A stretch of 64,000 bases of DNA, from positions 1-64,000 of the forward strand of contig JBLSDH010000001.1 in assembly GCA_052315415.1 (NCBI GenBank), in the 5' to 3' direction. Below the pieces are notes generated by a model. The model was not told the origin of the DNA and made no database searches. It saw only the letters and a list, made by a program, of their open reading frames with translations. The position numbers were made by a program, and so were the translations under genes. This document shows, in pieces, positions 8,796-17,548 of the stretch. Every line of letters begins with the position of its first letter. Position 1 is the first letter of the stretch. The stretch comes from Cuniculiplasma sp052315415 (GTDB lineage: Archaea > Thermoplasmatota > Thermoplasmata > Thermoplasmatales > Thermoplasmataceae).

Positions 8796-10235
8796 TCATC
8801 CGACTGCCCCAAGTTTTCCCATCTCAAGTTTGACAAGCCTGTTCATCTCAATTGCAAACTCCATGGGTATCTCCTTCATCACATCATCCATGAAGCCAAG
8901 AACTATCATTGAACTTGCCTCATCCTCAGAAAGACCCCTTGATCTCAGATATGTAAGTTCCTCTGTACCTATTTTTCCAACACTTGCCTCATGTGAGAAT
9001 GTTGCTGTTGGTTCGTATATTTCATCGTATGGGAATGTATAAGACTGGGATTCAGAATTTATTAGAAGCGCATCGCACTGAACCTTTGATTTTGCGTCTG
9101 TTGCACCTTTGTTCATTCTTAGAAGTCCCCTGTAAATAGCCTTTCCATCCTCAATGCTTATGCTCTTTGCAATTATTTTTGATGTTGTGTGCGGTGCCAT
9201 GTGAATTGCCTTAGCACCTGTGTCCTTTATTGTGCCTGGGCTTGCAAGAGAAATGTTAAGATTTGAGGTTGAAGCGTAAGGTCCTCTTAGATATGAAGAC
9301 GGGTAGATCATTGTAACCTTTGAACCGAGTGACCCACCGACCCACTCCATCCTTGCGTTTTCGTCAACCCATGCCCTCTTTGTAGGCATGTTGTAAACAC
9401 TCTTTGACCAGTTCTGAACACTTGTATATCTTACATTTGAATTCTTATGTGCATAGATCTCAACAATTGCACTGTGCAATGAATCCTTGTCCCATCTTGG
9501 AGCAGTGCATCCTTCAATGTAGTGTAGGGATGAACCTTCATCTCCAACCACAATTGTGTGTTCAAACTGACCTGTGCTTTCATTATTCATTCTGAAATAT
9601 GTCTGCAATGGGAGATCAATATGAACTCCCTTTGGAACATAAAGGAATGAGCCACCGCTCCATACTGCACCATTAAGAGCAGCAAATTTGTTGTCTGTAA
9701 AAGGAACAGCCTTACAGAAATAATTCTTAACAAGATCAGGATATTTCTTTACGGCTGAATCAAGATCCATGAAAAGAACTCCTTTATCTTCCCACACTTT
9801 CTTCAGTGAATGATAAACTCCTTCACTTTCATACTGTGCAACTGATCCGGCAAGATATTTCTGTTCCATTTCAGGGATACCCAGTTTCTTGAAAGTATCC
9901 TTTATCTGATCGGGAACGTCATCCCAATTGTTCGATTTCCTGTCATCAGGTTTGTTATAATATGTGGTGTTTTCCCAGTCTATGCCTGATAAGTCAGGCC
10001 CCCAATTTGGCATGGGCTTTGACTGGAAAACTTCCAGTGCTTTCAATCTTAATCTTCTCATCCAGTCAGGTTCTTTCTTAATTTCTGAAATCTCCTCTAC
10101 CACCTGCCTGGTCAGACCCCTGCCTGTTGAATAAACAGGGTTGAAGCTGTCCCTGAATTCCCAGTCAGAGCTATTCACATTCTTTAAGCTATCCAGAAGC
10201 TTTTCTATTTCCTCTTCCTTAGTTACATTTTGCAT
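8796..10235 (-). CDS. sufB: Fe-S assembly scaffold SufB
   Basis: Core scaffold subunit of the SufBCD complex. Family features include SGGSFLYVPKGVHIDLPLQ, HYIEGCTAP, NMPTKRAWVDENARMEWVGG, and the C-terminal FSHEASVGKIGTEELTYLRSRG. The ATG at 10235 (479 residues) is favoured. An AAAGGAG ribosome site (10244-10250) lies 8 bases upstream, whereas the alternative TTG 10256 or ATG 10241 would sit on or too close to that site. It lies between sufC and sufD in one transcript. Confidence 0.95.
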   Translation of the reverse strand: MQNVTKEEEIEKLLDSLKNVNSSDWEFRDSFNPVYSTGRGLTRQVVEEISEIKKEPDWMRRLRLKALEVFQSKPMPNWGPDLSGIDWENTTYYNKPDDRKSNNWDDVPDQIKDTFKKLGIPEMEQKYLAGSVAQYESEGVYHSLKKVWEDKGVLFMDLDSAVKKYPDLVKNYFCKAVPFTDNKFAALNGAVWSGGSFLYVPKGVHIDLPLQTYFRMNNESTGQFEHTIVVGDEGSSLHYIEGCTAPRWDKDSLHSAIVEIYAHKNSNVRYTSVQNWSKSVYNMPTKRAWVDENARMEWVGGSLGSKVTMIYPSSYLRGPYASTSNLNISLASPGTIKDTGAKAIHMAPHTTSKIIAKSISIEDGKAIYRGLLRMNKGATDAKSKVQCDALLINSESQSYTFPYDEIYEPTATFSHEASVGKIGTEELTYLRSRGLSEDEASSMIVLGFMDDVMKEIPMEFAIEMNRLVKLEMGKLGAVG

Positions 10236-10240
10236 TTTCA

Positions 10241-10978
10241 TCACTCCTTTATCCAATCATATCCTTCATCTTCAATCTTAAGCGCAAGAGATTTGTCACC
10301 ATTTTTCACGATCTTTCCATTCACCAGTACGTGAACGAAATGAGGATCTATATTTTTCAATATTCTCTGATAGTGTGTTATTATTATGAAACCTACCTGC
10401 TCACCAAAATAATCCCTTATTTCGTCAGCAACAAGTTTCAATGCATCAACATCAAGTCCGGAATCTATTTCGTCAAGTACAACAATCTTTGGCTGGAATA
10501 TTGCCATCTGCAATATTTCAAATCTCTTTCTCTCTCCACCGGAAAAACCATCATTTACAGACCTTGAAAGGAAGGATTCGTCCAGCCCAACTTTTTTAAG
10601 ATGTTTCTTGACATCATCATAAAATTGTGTTATTGTTCTCTTATCTTCAGGGTGTAGCTGTTTGTAAGCACTCCTCAAAAATGTTGATATTTTTACACCT
10701 GGTATTGCAATTGGACTCTGAAATGCCAGGAACAACCCGGCTCTTGCTCTTTCCTCAGGTGTTTTATCGGTAAGATCGATTCCATCCAGGATGATTTTAC
10801 CACCCTCAATTGTATAGTTGGGATGGCCTATCAGAACATTTCCCAGTGTACTTTTACCAGCCCCGTTTGGTCCCATCAATGCATGTATTTCTCCACCCCT
10901 TACCGTGAGATCTACACCATTCAGTATTTTCTTTTCTCCCACGTTTGCTGAAAGATTCTTTATTTCAAGTAATGGCAT
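10241..10978 (-). CDS. sufC: Fe-S assembly ATPase SufC
   Basis: ABC-type ATPase that powers the SufBD scaffold in the cytoplasm. Walker A GPNGAGKST, the family segment LFLAFQSPIAIPGV, signature GFSGGERKRFE, Walker B IVVLDEIDSGLD and the switch ITHYQR are all visible. The ATG at 10978 (245 residues, MPLLEI) is preferred to an upstream start at 11032, because a tttaaataa BoxA (about 10999-11007) would lie inside the longer version and sits at the right distance from 10978. It is the first gene of the suf operon and faces the SufR-like regulator across 83 bases. Confidence 0.95.
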   Translation of the reverse strand: MPLLEIKNLSANVGEKKILNGVDLTVRGGEIHALMGPNGAGKSTLGNVLIGHPNYTIEGGKIILDGIDLTDKTPEERARAGLFLAFQSPIAIPGVKISTFLRSAYKQLHPEDKRTITQFYDDVKKHLKKVGLDESFLSRSVNDGFSGGERKRFEILQMAIFQPKIVVLDEIDSGLDVDALKLVADEIRDYFGEQVGFIIITHYQRILKNIDPHFVHVLVNGKIVKNGDKSLALKIEDEGYDWIKE

Positions 10979-11061
10979 AGAGGTTAATACTTTTAACTTA
11001 TTTAAACATTTTTTTATGTCTAAATTGAACAAATTAATATAGTTCCTGATTATAATGGATC
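10979..11061. promoter_or_regulatory. divergent sufC / sufR-like promoter region
   Basis: Only 83 bases separate the two divergent start codons. A minus-strand TATA-like tttaaataa (about 10999-11007) serves sufC. On the plus strand, aaattaatat at 11031-11040 lies 22-31 bases before the regulator ATG. Both transcripts would be nearly leaderless, so a bound regulator could block both. I could not pick out a convincing palindromic operator by eye. Confidence 0.5.
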
Positions 11062-11718
11062 ATGGAAGAAAGTATAACAGTCTCACCACTTCTGGGTGAA
11101 GCAAGAACTAAAATAATAGAAGAACTTGCGGATGGACCGAAGAGTGTAGGTTATCTTTCTGAAAAATTTCAACTTAACAAAACGGCAATAATCCAGCATC
11201 TTAATTCACTGGAGAAAAACGGATATGTGAGGGCTTTCTTTCAAAAAGAGAAGGCAGGAAGGCCCACAAAACAGTATGAGATTACAGTAAAGGGTATGCA
11301 GCTTTTCCCAAAAAAATATGCAGAACTACTTTCACTCTTCCTTGATCAGTTCATTAAGGATTATGGGGACACAGGCATGAATATGATGCTTTCAAAGATA
11401 GCTGACAGACTAATTAACGCTGAAACAATTGGCCCTGCTGATACAAGAGATGATAAAATAAGAAAACTTCAAAATTTTATAGAAATACTTAACAATCTTG
11501 GTTATCATGCAAAGATTGAAGTTGAAGGGGATATTGCGAGGATCATCAGATATAATTGTATATTTTATGAGTTAGCAAAGAACAGGGGAGATATAATCTG
11601 TGGCGTTCTCGATCGTGACATAATCAAGAAGGTGGGCGAGGATAACATTGTGATAAAGGAAAAGTTTTCAGAGGGAACAAACAGATGCGTAGTGGAATTA
11701 TCGCTGGTAAACAGATAA
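11062..11718 (+). CDS. SufR-like winged-helix Fe-S-sensing regulator
   Basis: 218 residues with an N-terminal ArsR/MarR-type winged helix (about 10-75: VGYLSEKFQLNKTAIIQHL is the recognition region, then the AGRPTKQYEIT wing) and a C-terminal sensor domain. Three cysteines, C166, C180 and C209, have the spacing C-x13-C-x28-C, similar to the cluster ligands of bacterial SufR. SufR proteins bind an Fe-S cluster and control suf genes according to demand. The divergent position directly before sufC supports that role here. The function is inferred from fold, cysteines and context; no operator was identified. Confidence 0.8.
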   Translation: MEESITVSPLLGEARTKIIEELADGPKSVGYLSEKFQLNKTAIIQHLNSLEKNGYVRAFFQKEKAGRPTKQYEITVKGMQLFPKKYAELLSLFLDQFIKDYGDTGMNMMLSKIADRLINAETIGPADTRDDKIRKLQNFIEILNNLGYHAKIEVEGDIARIIRYNCIFYELAKNRGDIICGVLDRDIIKKVGEDNIVIKEKFSEGTNRCVVELSLVNR

Positions 11719-11721
11719 TGC

Positions 11722-12654
11722 CTAAACATTAGAAATAAAGTCTCTGACAGTTTTCTTTAGATCGTATTGAGGCTTAAAACCCCAGTCATTTTCTGCCTGC
11801 CGTATATCAATTGATTCGGGCCAGCTTTCTGCGATTTGTTGCCTGTAATCAGGCTCATATTCAACTTTAAAATTGGGGAAAATTTCACGAAGTTCATCCT
11901 GAAGTTCCATTGGAGTTATTGAATATGACATTATATTGTAGCTGTACCCTTTTTTAATTTTTTCTGAATTTGAAAAGAATAGTTTCATTGCTGATGACAT
12001 TGCGTCTTCCATATACATCATGGGAAGCCTTGTATCACCTTTCAAATAACATTTGTAATTTTCTCCCCTTGCAGCATGCATTATCATATCAACGGCATAA
12101 TCTGTGGTTCCAGCAGTTGGGGGCGTTTTGTAACTTATCAGTCCGGGGTATCTAATGCTTCTCACATCAAGTGAAAACTTTTCTGCAAAATAGAGGAAAA
12201 GCATTTCTGAAGAGTATTTTGTTATGCCGTACATTGTCCTTGGAATTGAGCAGTTCTCCTGAGGAGCCTTATCCTTTCTTATTTCAGGGCCGTAAATACC
12301 AATAGTGGAGGGGACAAAAACACGTCTGGTATTTAATTCCGCGGCACCGTTAAGTACATTCAATGTGCCAGTTAGATTTACGTCATATGCAAGAATTGGA
12401 TTTTTTTCTCCTGATGCCGACAATATTGCAGCAAGATGAAAAACATAATCCGGTTTGTATTTTTTCATTACGGTATTCACTGCAACCCTGTCTTTCACAT
12501 CAAGATAATCCACAGTCACCCTTTCATTTTCAAAATTCTTTCCCTTCACATTAATGTCCGTTGCAATAATATCTGTATCAATTGATGCCAGAAGATAATC
12601 CAGAATTTCAGTTCCAACCTGCCCAAAAGCACCGGTTATGAGTGTTAAAGTCAT
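11722..12654 (-). CDS. tdh: L-threonine 3-dehydrogenase, NAD-epimerase (SDR) type
   Basis: Extended short-chain dehydrogenase that oxidises L-threonine to 2-amino-3-ketobutyrate with NAD. The Rossmann motif GAFGQVG is near residue 8, and the catalytic tyrosine and lysine are in YGITK. The segment RYPGLISYKTPPTAGTTDYA, then LPMMYMEDA, closely matches Thermoplasma-type threonine dehydrogenase, and the C-terminal WPESID helps distinguish it from sugar epimerases. ATG 12654 gives 310 residues; the frame also opens with a TTG nine bases upstream. A 2-amino-3-ketobutyrate lyase is not in the window. The glycine decarboxylase genes at 2913-5651 could use the glycine produced. Confidence 0.88.
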   Translation of the reverse strand: MTLTLITGAFGQVGTEILDYLLASIDTDIIATDINVKGKNFENERVTVDYLDVKDRVAVNTVMKKYKPDYVFHLAAILSASGEKNPILAYDVNLTGTLNVLNGAAELNTRRVFVPSTIGIYGPEIRKDKAPQENCSIPRTMYGITKYSSEMLFLYFAEKFSLDVRSIRYPGLISYKTPPTAGTTDYAVDMIMHAARGENYKCYLKGDTRLPMMYMEDAMSSAMKLFFSNSEKIKKGYSYNIMSYSITPMELQDELREIFPNFKVEYEPDYRQQIAESWPESIDIRQAENDWGFKPQYDLKKTVRDFISNV

Positions 12655-12683
12655 GGGGCTCAATTCTTCCCGTATTAAAAAAA

Positions 12684-13322
12684 CTAACCTTTATTTCCTG
12701 TGTGCTTTCTACCATAATTACATTTAAAGGATACAGGACACTCATTACATTTTGGCCCAACCGGTCTGCAGACGGACTTGCCAAACTCAACAAATCTTGT
12801 GTTTAATTGAAGCCATAAATCCTCAGGAATAAGTTTCATGAGGTCCTGCTCAATCATGTCCGGATCTTTATTTTTGCTCAATCCTGTTCTTATACTTATT
12901 CTCATCACATGTGTGTCAACAGCGATTGCCGGTATTCCAAAACCGTCAGCAAGCACAACGTTTGCTGTCTTTCTTCCTATACCAGGTATCTCCATAAGTT
13001 GTTCCCTATATTTTGGAACCTCCCCCCCAAACTTTTCAATAATTATTTTTGCAGCCTCAATAATTCTTGCTGCTTTCACAGTTTTGAAACCTACCTTATC
13101 TATTATTTTTAAAACGTCATCATAATTTGCCTTTGACAGTCCCTTTGCATCCCTGTATTTTTCATAAAGAGCCCTGCCTGCATTGTCTGTTACCTCGTCC
13201 TTAGTTCTGTGAGAAAGCATTGTGTTGATCATCACCCAGAATGGTTCCCTAAATTCAAAATGATGATCGGGAGCAACTTCTTCGATCTTTTTTACTATGA
13301 AAACTGCGTCATCTTTTTTCAT
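12684..13322 (-). CDS. nth: endonuclease III (HhH-GPD DNA glycosylase/AP lyase)
   Basis: Removes oxidised pyrimidines and cuts at the resulting abasic site. From ATG 13322 (212 residues) the helix-hairpin-helix is PGIGRKTAN (113-121) with catalytic Lys118, followed by Asp136 in VDTHV. The C-terminal [4Fe-4S] loop has the exact C-x6-C-x2-C-x5-C spacing at C185, C192, C195 and C201. An upstream in-frame start at 13391 would overlap the divergent gene's promoter and lacks homology, so it is rejected. It is transcribed away from the FAD protein across a 53-base gap. Confidence 0.95.
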   Translation of the reverse strand: MKKDDAVFIVKKIEEVAPDHHFEFREPFWVMINTMLSHRTKDEVTDNAGRALYEKYRDAKGLSKANYDDVLKIIDKVGFKTVKAARIIEAAKIIIEKFGGEVPKYREQLMEIPGIGRKTANVVLADGFGIPAIAVDTHVMRISIRTGLSKNKDPDMIEQDLMKLIPEDLWLQLNTRFVEFGKSVCRPVGPKCNECPVSFKCNYGRKHTGNKG

Positions 13323-13375
13323 ACTGCCATTGTGAAAACATTCATGATTATAAATAAATATTGCATCACATTTCA

Positions 13376-14275
13376 GTGAGAAAAACTGCAATTATAGGTT
13401 CAGGAATCAGCTCTCTTGCAGCGGCTTATGAACTTTCTAAAAATGGTGTGCCATTCGATATTTTTGAAAAATCCCAGGATCTTGCGTATCCCCCCGAGAG
13501 CACTCTATTTATAAGGAAAAGTCAAATTTCAGAAAGATTTGATCCCAAAAATGATTTAATATCAATTGTAAATGATATTGAATTGGTTGTGGATAATCAA
13601 ATGTACAGTTACAGGATTCCTGAGGATGATCCAATTTACATAATAGATAGGGAAAAGTTTTTGAGAAATCAATGGGCAAGGATGAAGTTTTCAAAATTCT
13701 ATACAAAGACAAAAATTGAAAAAATAATAGAGGGTGAGGGTAGGATAAAACTTCAGACAAACAACTCCGTATATGGAGGTTACGATTTTGTTTTGATTGG
13801 TGATGGAAATCCCTACTCTGAATACATCAAACACCATGAAAAATGCGAAAGAAAAACTGTTTCTGGAAAAATATGCTACTGCCCATCTAAAAATTCAGAG
13901 AGAAAAATTTTGGTTTATTTTCAGACTGATCATATTAATGTTGAAGGGTACGGAAATGGTAAGATAGTGAGATTGTCAACACAATATATTAATTGTGACA
14001 ACTGCGTTTACAGTTATGGTTACAGGAGAGATCTGCACACCTGTATTCCAGAAACATCTGAAAACATTTTTATTTTAGGTAACATGGTTGGAACCACAAA
14101 CTATCTTGGAAATTCTGCAGCTTTTTGTATGGATTTTTCCATTCTCTCAACATCTCAATCTATTAAAGGATTGAAAAATATGACTGAACTTCATAATCTT
14201 TATACTGATTATATTAAAGGTATTGAAAATTCTGATCCGTTCGAGGCAATATTAAAAAAAATACCAATTTATTGA
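13376..14275 (+). CDS. FAD/NAD(P)-binding oxidoreductase, cysteine-rich, function unknown
   Basis: An N-terminal Rossmann dinucleotide-binding motif GSGISSLAAAYELSKNG with the acidic end of the second strand (DIFEKS) marks a flavoprotein of the geranylgeranyl-reductase/lycopene-cyclase-like class. A C-terminal FILGNMVGTTNYLGNSAAF resembles the second FAD contact. It is short (299 residues) for that class. Six cysteines cluster at 157, 167, 169, 207, 210 and 223. This is unusual and could bind metal or form disulfides. The start is likely GTG 13376: a BoxA (ttataaataaata, 13348-13360) lies about 16-28 bases upstream. A TTG at 13361 is the alternative. Substrate unknown. Confidence 0.7.
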   Translation: MRKTAIIGSGISSLAAAYELSKNGVPFDIFEKSQDLAYPPESTLFIRKSQISERFDPKNDLISIVNDIELVVDNQMYSYRIPEDDPIYIIDREKFLRNQWARMKFSKFYTKTKIEKIIEGEGRIKLQTNNSVYGGYDFVLIGDGNPYSEYIKHHEKCERKTVSGKICYCPSKNSERKILVYFQTDHINVEGYGNGKIVRLSTQYINCDNCVYSYGYRRDLHTCIPETSENIFILGNMVGTTNYLGNSAAFCMDFSILSTSQSIKGLKNMTELHNLYTDYIKGIENSDPFEAILKKIPIY

Positions 14276-15636
14276 CTTAAATTTTCAAGATCTTTCATTA
14301 TATCCTTTCCAGCCATCTGATTTTTGAGCATTTTTTTCAATGCCCTGTTGCTTGACATCATTTTTGCATTATCTCTCATTGCCCTATATTCTTTAAGTAG
14401 GTTTCTCACATCCTGTTCTGATGTTCCTGATCCCATTGCTATTCTCTTGATTCTCTTTGAATTTATTTCATCAGGATTTTCCATCTCATAATATGTCATT
14501 GAGTCCATTATAACACGGTACCTGGAAATTTTTTCCTGAGCTTTTTCTGGATCAAGTGCCGAGGCTGCATTCCCGGGAAGCTTTGCCACAGGTAATGCGC
14601 TGAAAAGCTTTTTAATGATGGATGGTTTGGAGAATTTTTCCCAGATATCATACATGTCCATCAAATTGAATTTTCCTGTCATTATTTTTGAAAGTGTTTC
14701 CTCTGTTTTCTTTTCGTCCACTTCAATGTCCTTTGCAAGTTCAAGCAATGCCTCTGGATCACCCATTCCCAGAAGTCTCTGCAGGAATTTCTTCGGATTA
14801 AATATTTCAAAATCATCCAGATGTTCACCAGTTCCTATCATGTAGACGGGTGCTCCAACCTCAGCAACAGCACTCAGCGCACCCCCTCCTTTTCCGGTAC
14901 CATCCATCTTTGTGATTATAACTCCAGAAATTTTTGTGGATTTGTTAATGGCCTCTGCCTGAGGTCCCGCCTGCTGACCAACTGTTGCATCCATAATGAG
15001 CAATGTTTCATCAGGGTTAACTTCGCTTTTTAAATCCCTTATTTCCTTTAAGAGATCTTCACTCAGGGAATCCCTTCCACTTGTATCAACAATCTTAACC
15101 GGAACATCACCATGTTCTTTAATTGCCTCCCTGTATATTTTCAGCGGATTTTTTTCTCCTTTAATTCCGAAAAAAATAGCCTCACTCTGCTCTGCAACAG
15201 TTTTCAACTGCTCATAAGCAGCAGGTCTGTGGACATCACAGGCAATCAGTAATGTGGACAATCCTTTTTTTTGAAAAAACCTGGCCAGTTTCCCTGCGGT
15301 TGTTGTTTTTCCCTGTCCGTAAAGACCTACCAGCATTATTGTCTGTGGTGATATTTTTAATCTTGATTCCTGACCTAAAATTGAAAGAAGCTCCTCGTAA
15401 ACAATTTTCAGGATGTAATCCTGAGGAGACATTCCAGCAGGTGGTTTTTCATTCTTTGCTCTTTCCTGAATTTTTCTCGATAAATTTAATGTTAATCTAA
15501 CATTTACATCAGCCTTAAGAAGAGCACGCTGTATGTCCTTCAAAACTTCTTTTAATACATCTTCATCTATGTATCCTGCACCACTTATCTTTCTCAGTGC
15601 TTCTCTCAATGAACTTCCAAGGTTTTCAAGAACCAT
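14269..15636 (-). CDS. srp54: signal recognition particle 54 kDa protein
   Basis: GTPase subunit of SRP that binds signal sequences with 7S RNA and docks to FtsY. The N domain occupies about 1-95. The GTPase G domain has the G1 loop GLYGQGKTTTAGK (104-116), DTSGRDSL and TKMDGTGKGGG. The methionine-rich M domain follows from about 310, with the RIKRIAMGSGTS signal-binding and RNA-binding region. The 455 residues are normal. It follows the TFS gene by 3 bases and overlaps the convergent FAD-protein gene by 7. The 7S RNA gene itself was not found in the window. Confidence 0.96.
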   Translation of the reverse strand: MVLENLGSSLREALRKISGAGYIDEDVLKEVLKDIQRALLKADVNVRLTLNLSRKIQERAKNEKPPAGMSPQDYILKIVYEELLSILGQESRLKISPQTIMLVGLYGQGKTTTAGKLARFFQKKGLSTLLIACDVHRPAAYEQLKTVAEQSEAIFFGIKGEKNPLKIYREAIKEHGDVPVKIVDTSGRDSLSEDLLKEIRDLKSEVNPDETLLIMDATVGQQAGPQAEAINKSTKISGVIITKMDGTGKGGGALSAVAEVGAPVYMIGTGEHLDDFEIFNPKKFLQRLLGMGDPEALLELAKDIEVDEKKTEETLSKIMTGKFNLMDMYDIWEKFSKPSIIKKLFSALPVAKLPGNAASALDPEKAQEKISRYRVIMDSMTYYEMENPDEINSKRIKRIAMGSGTSEQDVRNLLKEYRAMRDNAKMMSSNRALKKMLKNQMAGKDIMKDLENLSQ

Positions 15637-15639
15637 GTT

Positions 15640-15951
15640 TCAGTATTCCCTCCATCTGTGTCCGCAAGCCTCACACGTGTAAATGGCGGTCTCTGGTTCA
15701 TCAGCAGCCCTTGTCTGTTTCAGCACATAATATGCTCCAACATGGTTGCATTTAGGACATACTGCTTCTGAATCCAGGGGCTCAACATGATCATCGGATT
15801 TTATAACAAGAACTTCCTTTACAGTTGTTTGTGTCACTATTTTATTTTGAGATGTGTTTTTCTTTTTCTTCTCTTCATTACCACAGTTAGGGCACACAAA
15901 TTTTCCGTCTGCGTTTTTATTTATCAGGGAACCACATTTTGAACAAAACAT
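15640..15951 (-). CDS. tfs: transcription factor S (TFIIS / RpoM-like)
   Basis: Rescues backtracked RNA polymerase by stimulating transcript cleavage. There are two zinc ribbons: CSKCGS with CPNCGN at the N-terminus, and CPKCNH with CEACGH at the C-terminus. The catalytic hairpin TRAADEPET carries the Asp-Glu pair. At 103 residues it has archaeal TFS length. A TATA-like stretch at about 15973-15983 precedes it. It is the first gene of a pair with srp54. Confidence 0.93.
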   Translation of the reverse strand: MFCSKCGSLINKNADGKFVCPNCGNEEKKKKNTSQNKIVTQTTVKEVLVIKSDDHVEPLDSEAVCPKCNHVGAYYVLKQTRAADEPETAIYTCEACGHRWREY

Positions 15952-16041
15952 AATATTTAATATTTAAATCTGGTATATTATACTAATTATGAGGAAATTG
16001 TTAAATAAAATTATTTTAGATTTTTATCATCGAAATTAAAA

Positions 16042-17289
16042 TCAGAGGATTACACCCAGGATTCCCATTGAAATAATTGCCACTAGTATGAAAATATATA
16101 AAAATTGTTCCCATTTTTTCATCGAATATGCTCCCATTATATTTTCATTTTTCCCTATATAAAACATCATTACCATTGGAGTAATAAGAGCAAAAACAAA
16201 GAATACGAGAAGATACAAAACATAATTTATCAGAAGAGATGGATTTATAGAGATCACTATAATAATAGCAGGTAAACTCTCAACTGTATAGATGATCCAG
16301 TAATATTTTTGGGGCAAATCAAGGGCTTCTCCTACACCCCATGCGCTTCCAAGTGAAATTGTGATCAATGCAAGGAAACCTGTAGAAATTAATCCAATGC
16401 TAAGAATATAAGGGGAAAGTTTTCCCGCTACTGGAGTTAAAACCTTTCCAAGATAATAAGGATTGGAGAAGAGCGATAATCTGGATGCACTTGAAATTCC
16501 TGTGAATGCCATCTCTGCAACCACCATTAACATCTCTGTAACCATTGCACCAATCAGTGTTTCCCTTTTCATCATCTTTAATGCTCTATCTGTTGAAATT
16601 TCTATGTTTTTTAATTTAAGATCATTTAGTTTTTTCCCTGTGGCAGATGCCTGGAAGAATAACATAAAAGGCATTATTACAGCACCAAGATCTGCAGCAA
16701 AAATAAGAAAATAGGATGATGTGTTTTCAAAAAGAAGTGGGTTTCCATTCTTACTATTTAATGGCATTAAACCTCTAAGAAAAAGGGATGAACAAAGTGC
16801 AATAGATAAAATTATTGATATCATTATGAGGATCTTCTCAGACTCCCTATAGTTCCTTCCTGTTACAATCAATATGTGAATTGCATAAATAATTGGAATT
16901 GAAACGATTATTGGGATACCAATAATTTCCAAACCCACCGCCATTCCAAGATATTCTATTATATATGTAACCATATCAGTTAATGCCATGGGAAAGGATG
17001 CTAATGATGCTGTTTTCTTTCCATAATTTATTCTAAGAATTGTACCAAGCCCTCCTTTTCCTATTATGCTGATTTTTCCTGCAAGCTCCTGTACAATATA
17101 CAGAGGGATGATAAGAAGAATTAAATACCATATTAATCCATAACCAAACAATGCCCCTGTTTGTGCCGCACCTATATATGATGAAACATCCATATCTGAC
17201 ATCATGGCAAGCCAGGCGGGCCCAAAAAAAAGTACAGTTTTGTTTTCCATAAGTTTTTTGATTATTTTTGCTGTATTGATCAGTATCAC
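16042..17289 (-). CDS. NRAMP-like transporter with altered metal-site motifs
   Basis: A polytopic membrane protein of about 11 helices with the NRAMP/MntH layout: FFGPAWLAMMSDMDVSSY in helix 1 and AADLGAVIMPFMLFFQAS in helix 6. In classic NRAMP Mn/Fe transporters these sites read DPGN and MPH. Here they are DVSS (about 34-37) and MPF, so the substrate may differ. I infer a cation or other ion transporter and cannot name the substrate. The start could be GTG 17289, or ATG 17250, which shortens it by 13 residues. It stands alone, divergent from the hydrolase at 17549. Confidence 0.7.
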   Translation of the reverse strand: MILINTAKIIKKLMENKTVLFFGPAWLAMMSDMDVSSYIGAAQTGALFGYGLIWYLILLIIPLYIVQELAGKISIIGKGGLGTILRINYGKKTASLASFPMALTDMVTYIIEYLGMAVGLEIIGIPIIVSIPIIYAIHILIVTGRNYRESEKILIMISIILSIALCSSLFLRGLMPLNSKNGNPLLFENTSSYFLIFAADLGAVIMPFMLFFQASATGKKLNDLKLKNIEISTDRALKMMKRETLIGAMVTEMLMVVAEMAFTGISSASRLSLFSNPYYLGKVLTPVAGKLSPYILSIGLISTGFLALITISLGSAWGVGEALDLPQKYYWIIYTVESLPAIIIVISINPSLLINYVLYLLVFFVFALITPMVMMFYIGKNENIMGAYSMKKWEQFLYIFILVAIISMGILGVIL

Positions 17290-17548
17290 CCATAATCATT
17301 TTAAGAAAGATCAGACTGAAATCAGAGAAGTGTATTAAAGTTTTTTTCATTTTTATGAAAAATACTTCAAAATCAATCTTTTTTATAATTCGTTTTTAAT
17401 CATAAAATGGAAAAAATTTTTTAAGATTCATTAACCAGCTAAGATTTTTATTTAAAATTTAGTTCTTAATAAATAATTATAAAGTGAAATCAAAATAATC
17501 CTTTTTTAATAAGAAAAATTATTACTATATGATTTATATTAATACGTT
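17290..17548. promoter_or_regulatory. AT-rich divergent promoter region
   Basis: 259 bases of very AT-rich DNA between divergent genes. A TATA-like tttatatta lies at 17532-17540 before the hydrolase, and a minus-strand ctttaatac at about 17331-17340 may serve the transporter. No open frame or stable structure is apparent. Confidence 0.3.

Noticed and set aside
10979..11032. N-terminal extension of sufC
   Set aside because: It would contain the sufC promoter element and has no similarity to SufC N-termini.
11722..12654. UDP-glucose 4-epimerase annotation
   Set aside because: The PTAGTTDYA, LPMMYM and WPESID segments are those of Thermoplasma-type threonine dehydrogenase.
13323..13391. N-terminal extension of endonuclease III
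   Set aside because: Not part of the family and it would cover the divergent promoter.
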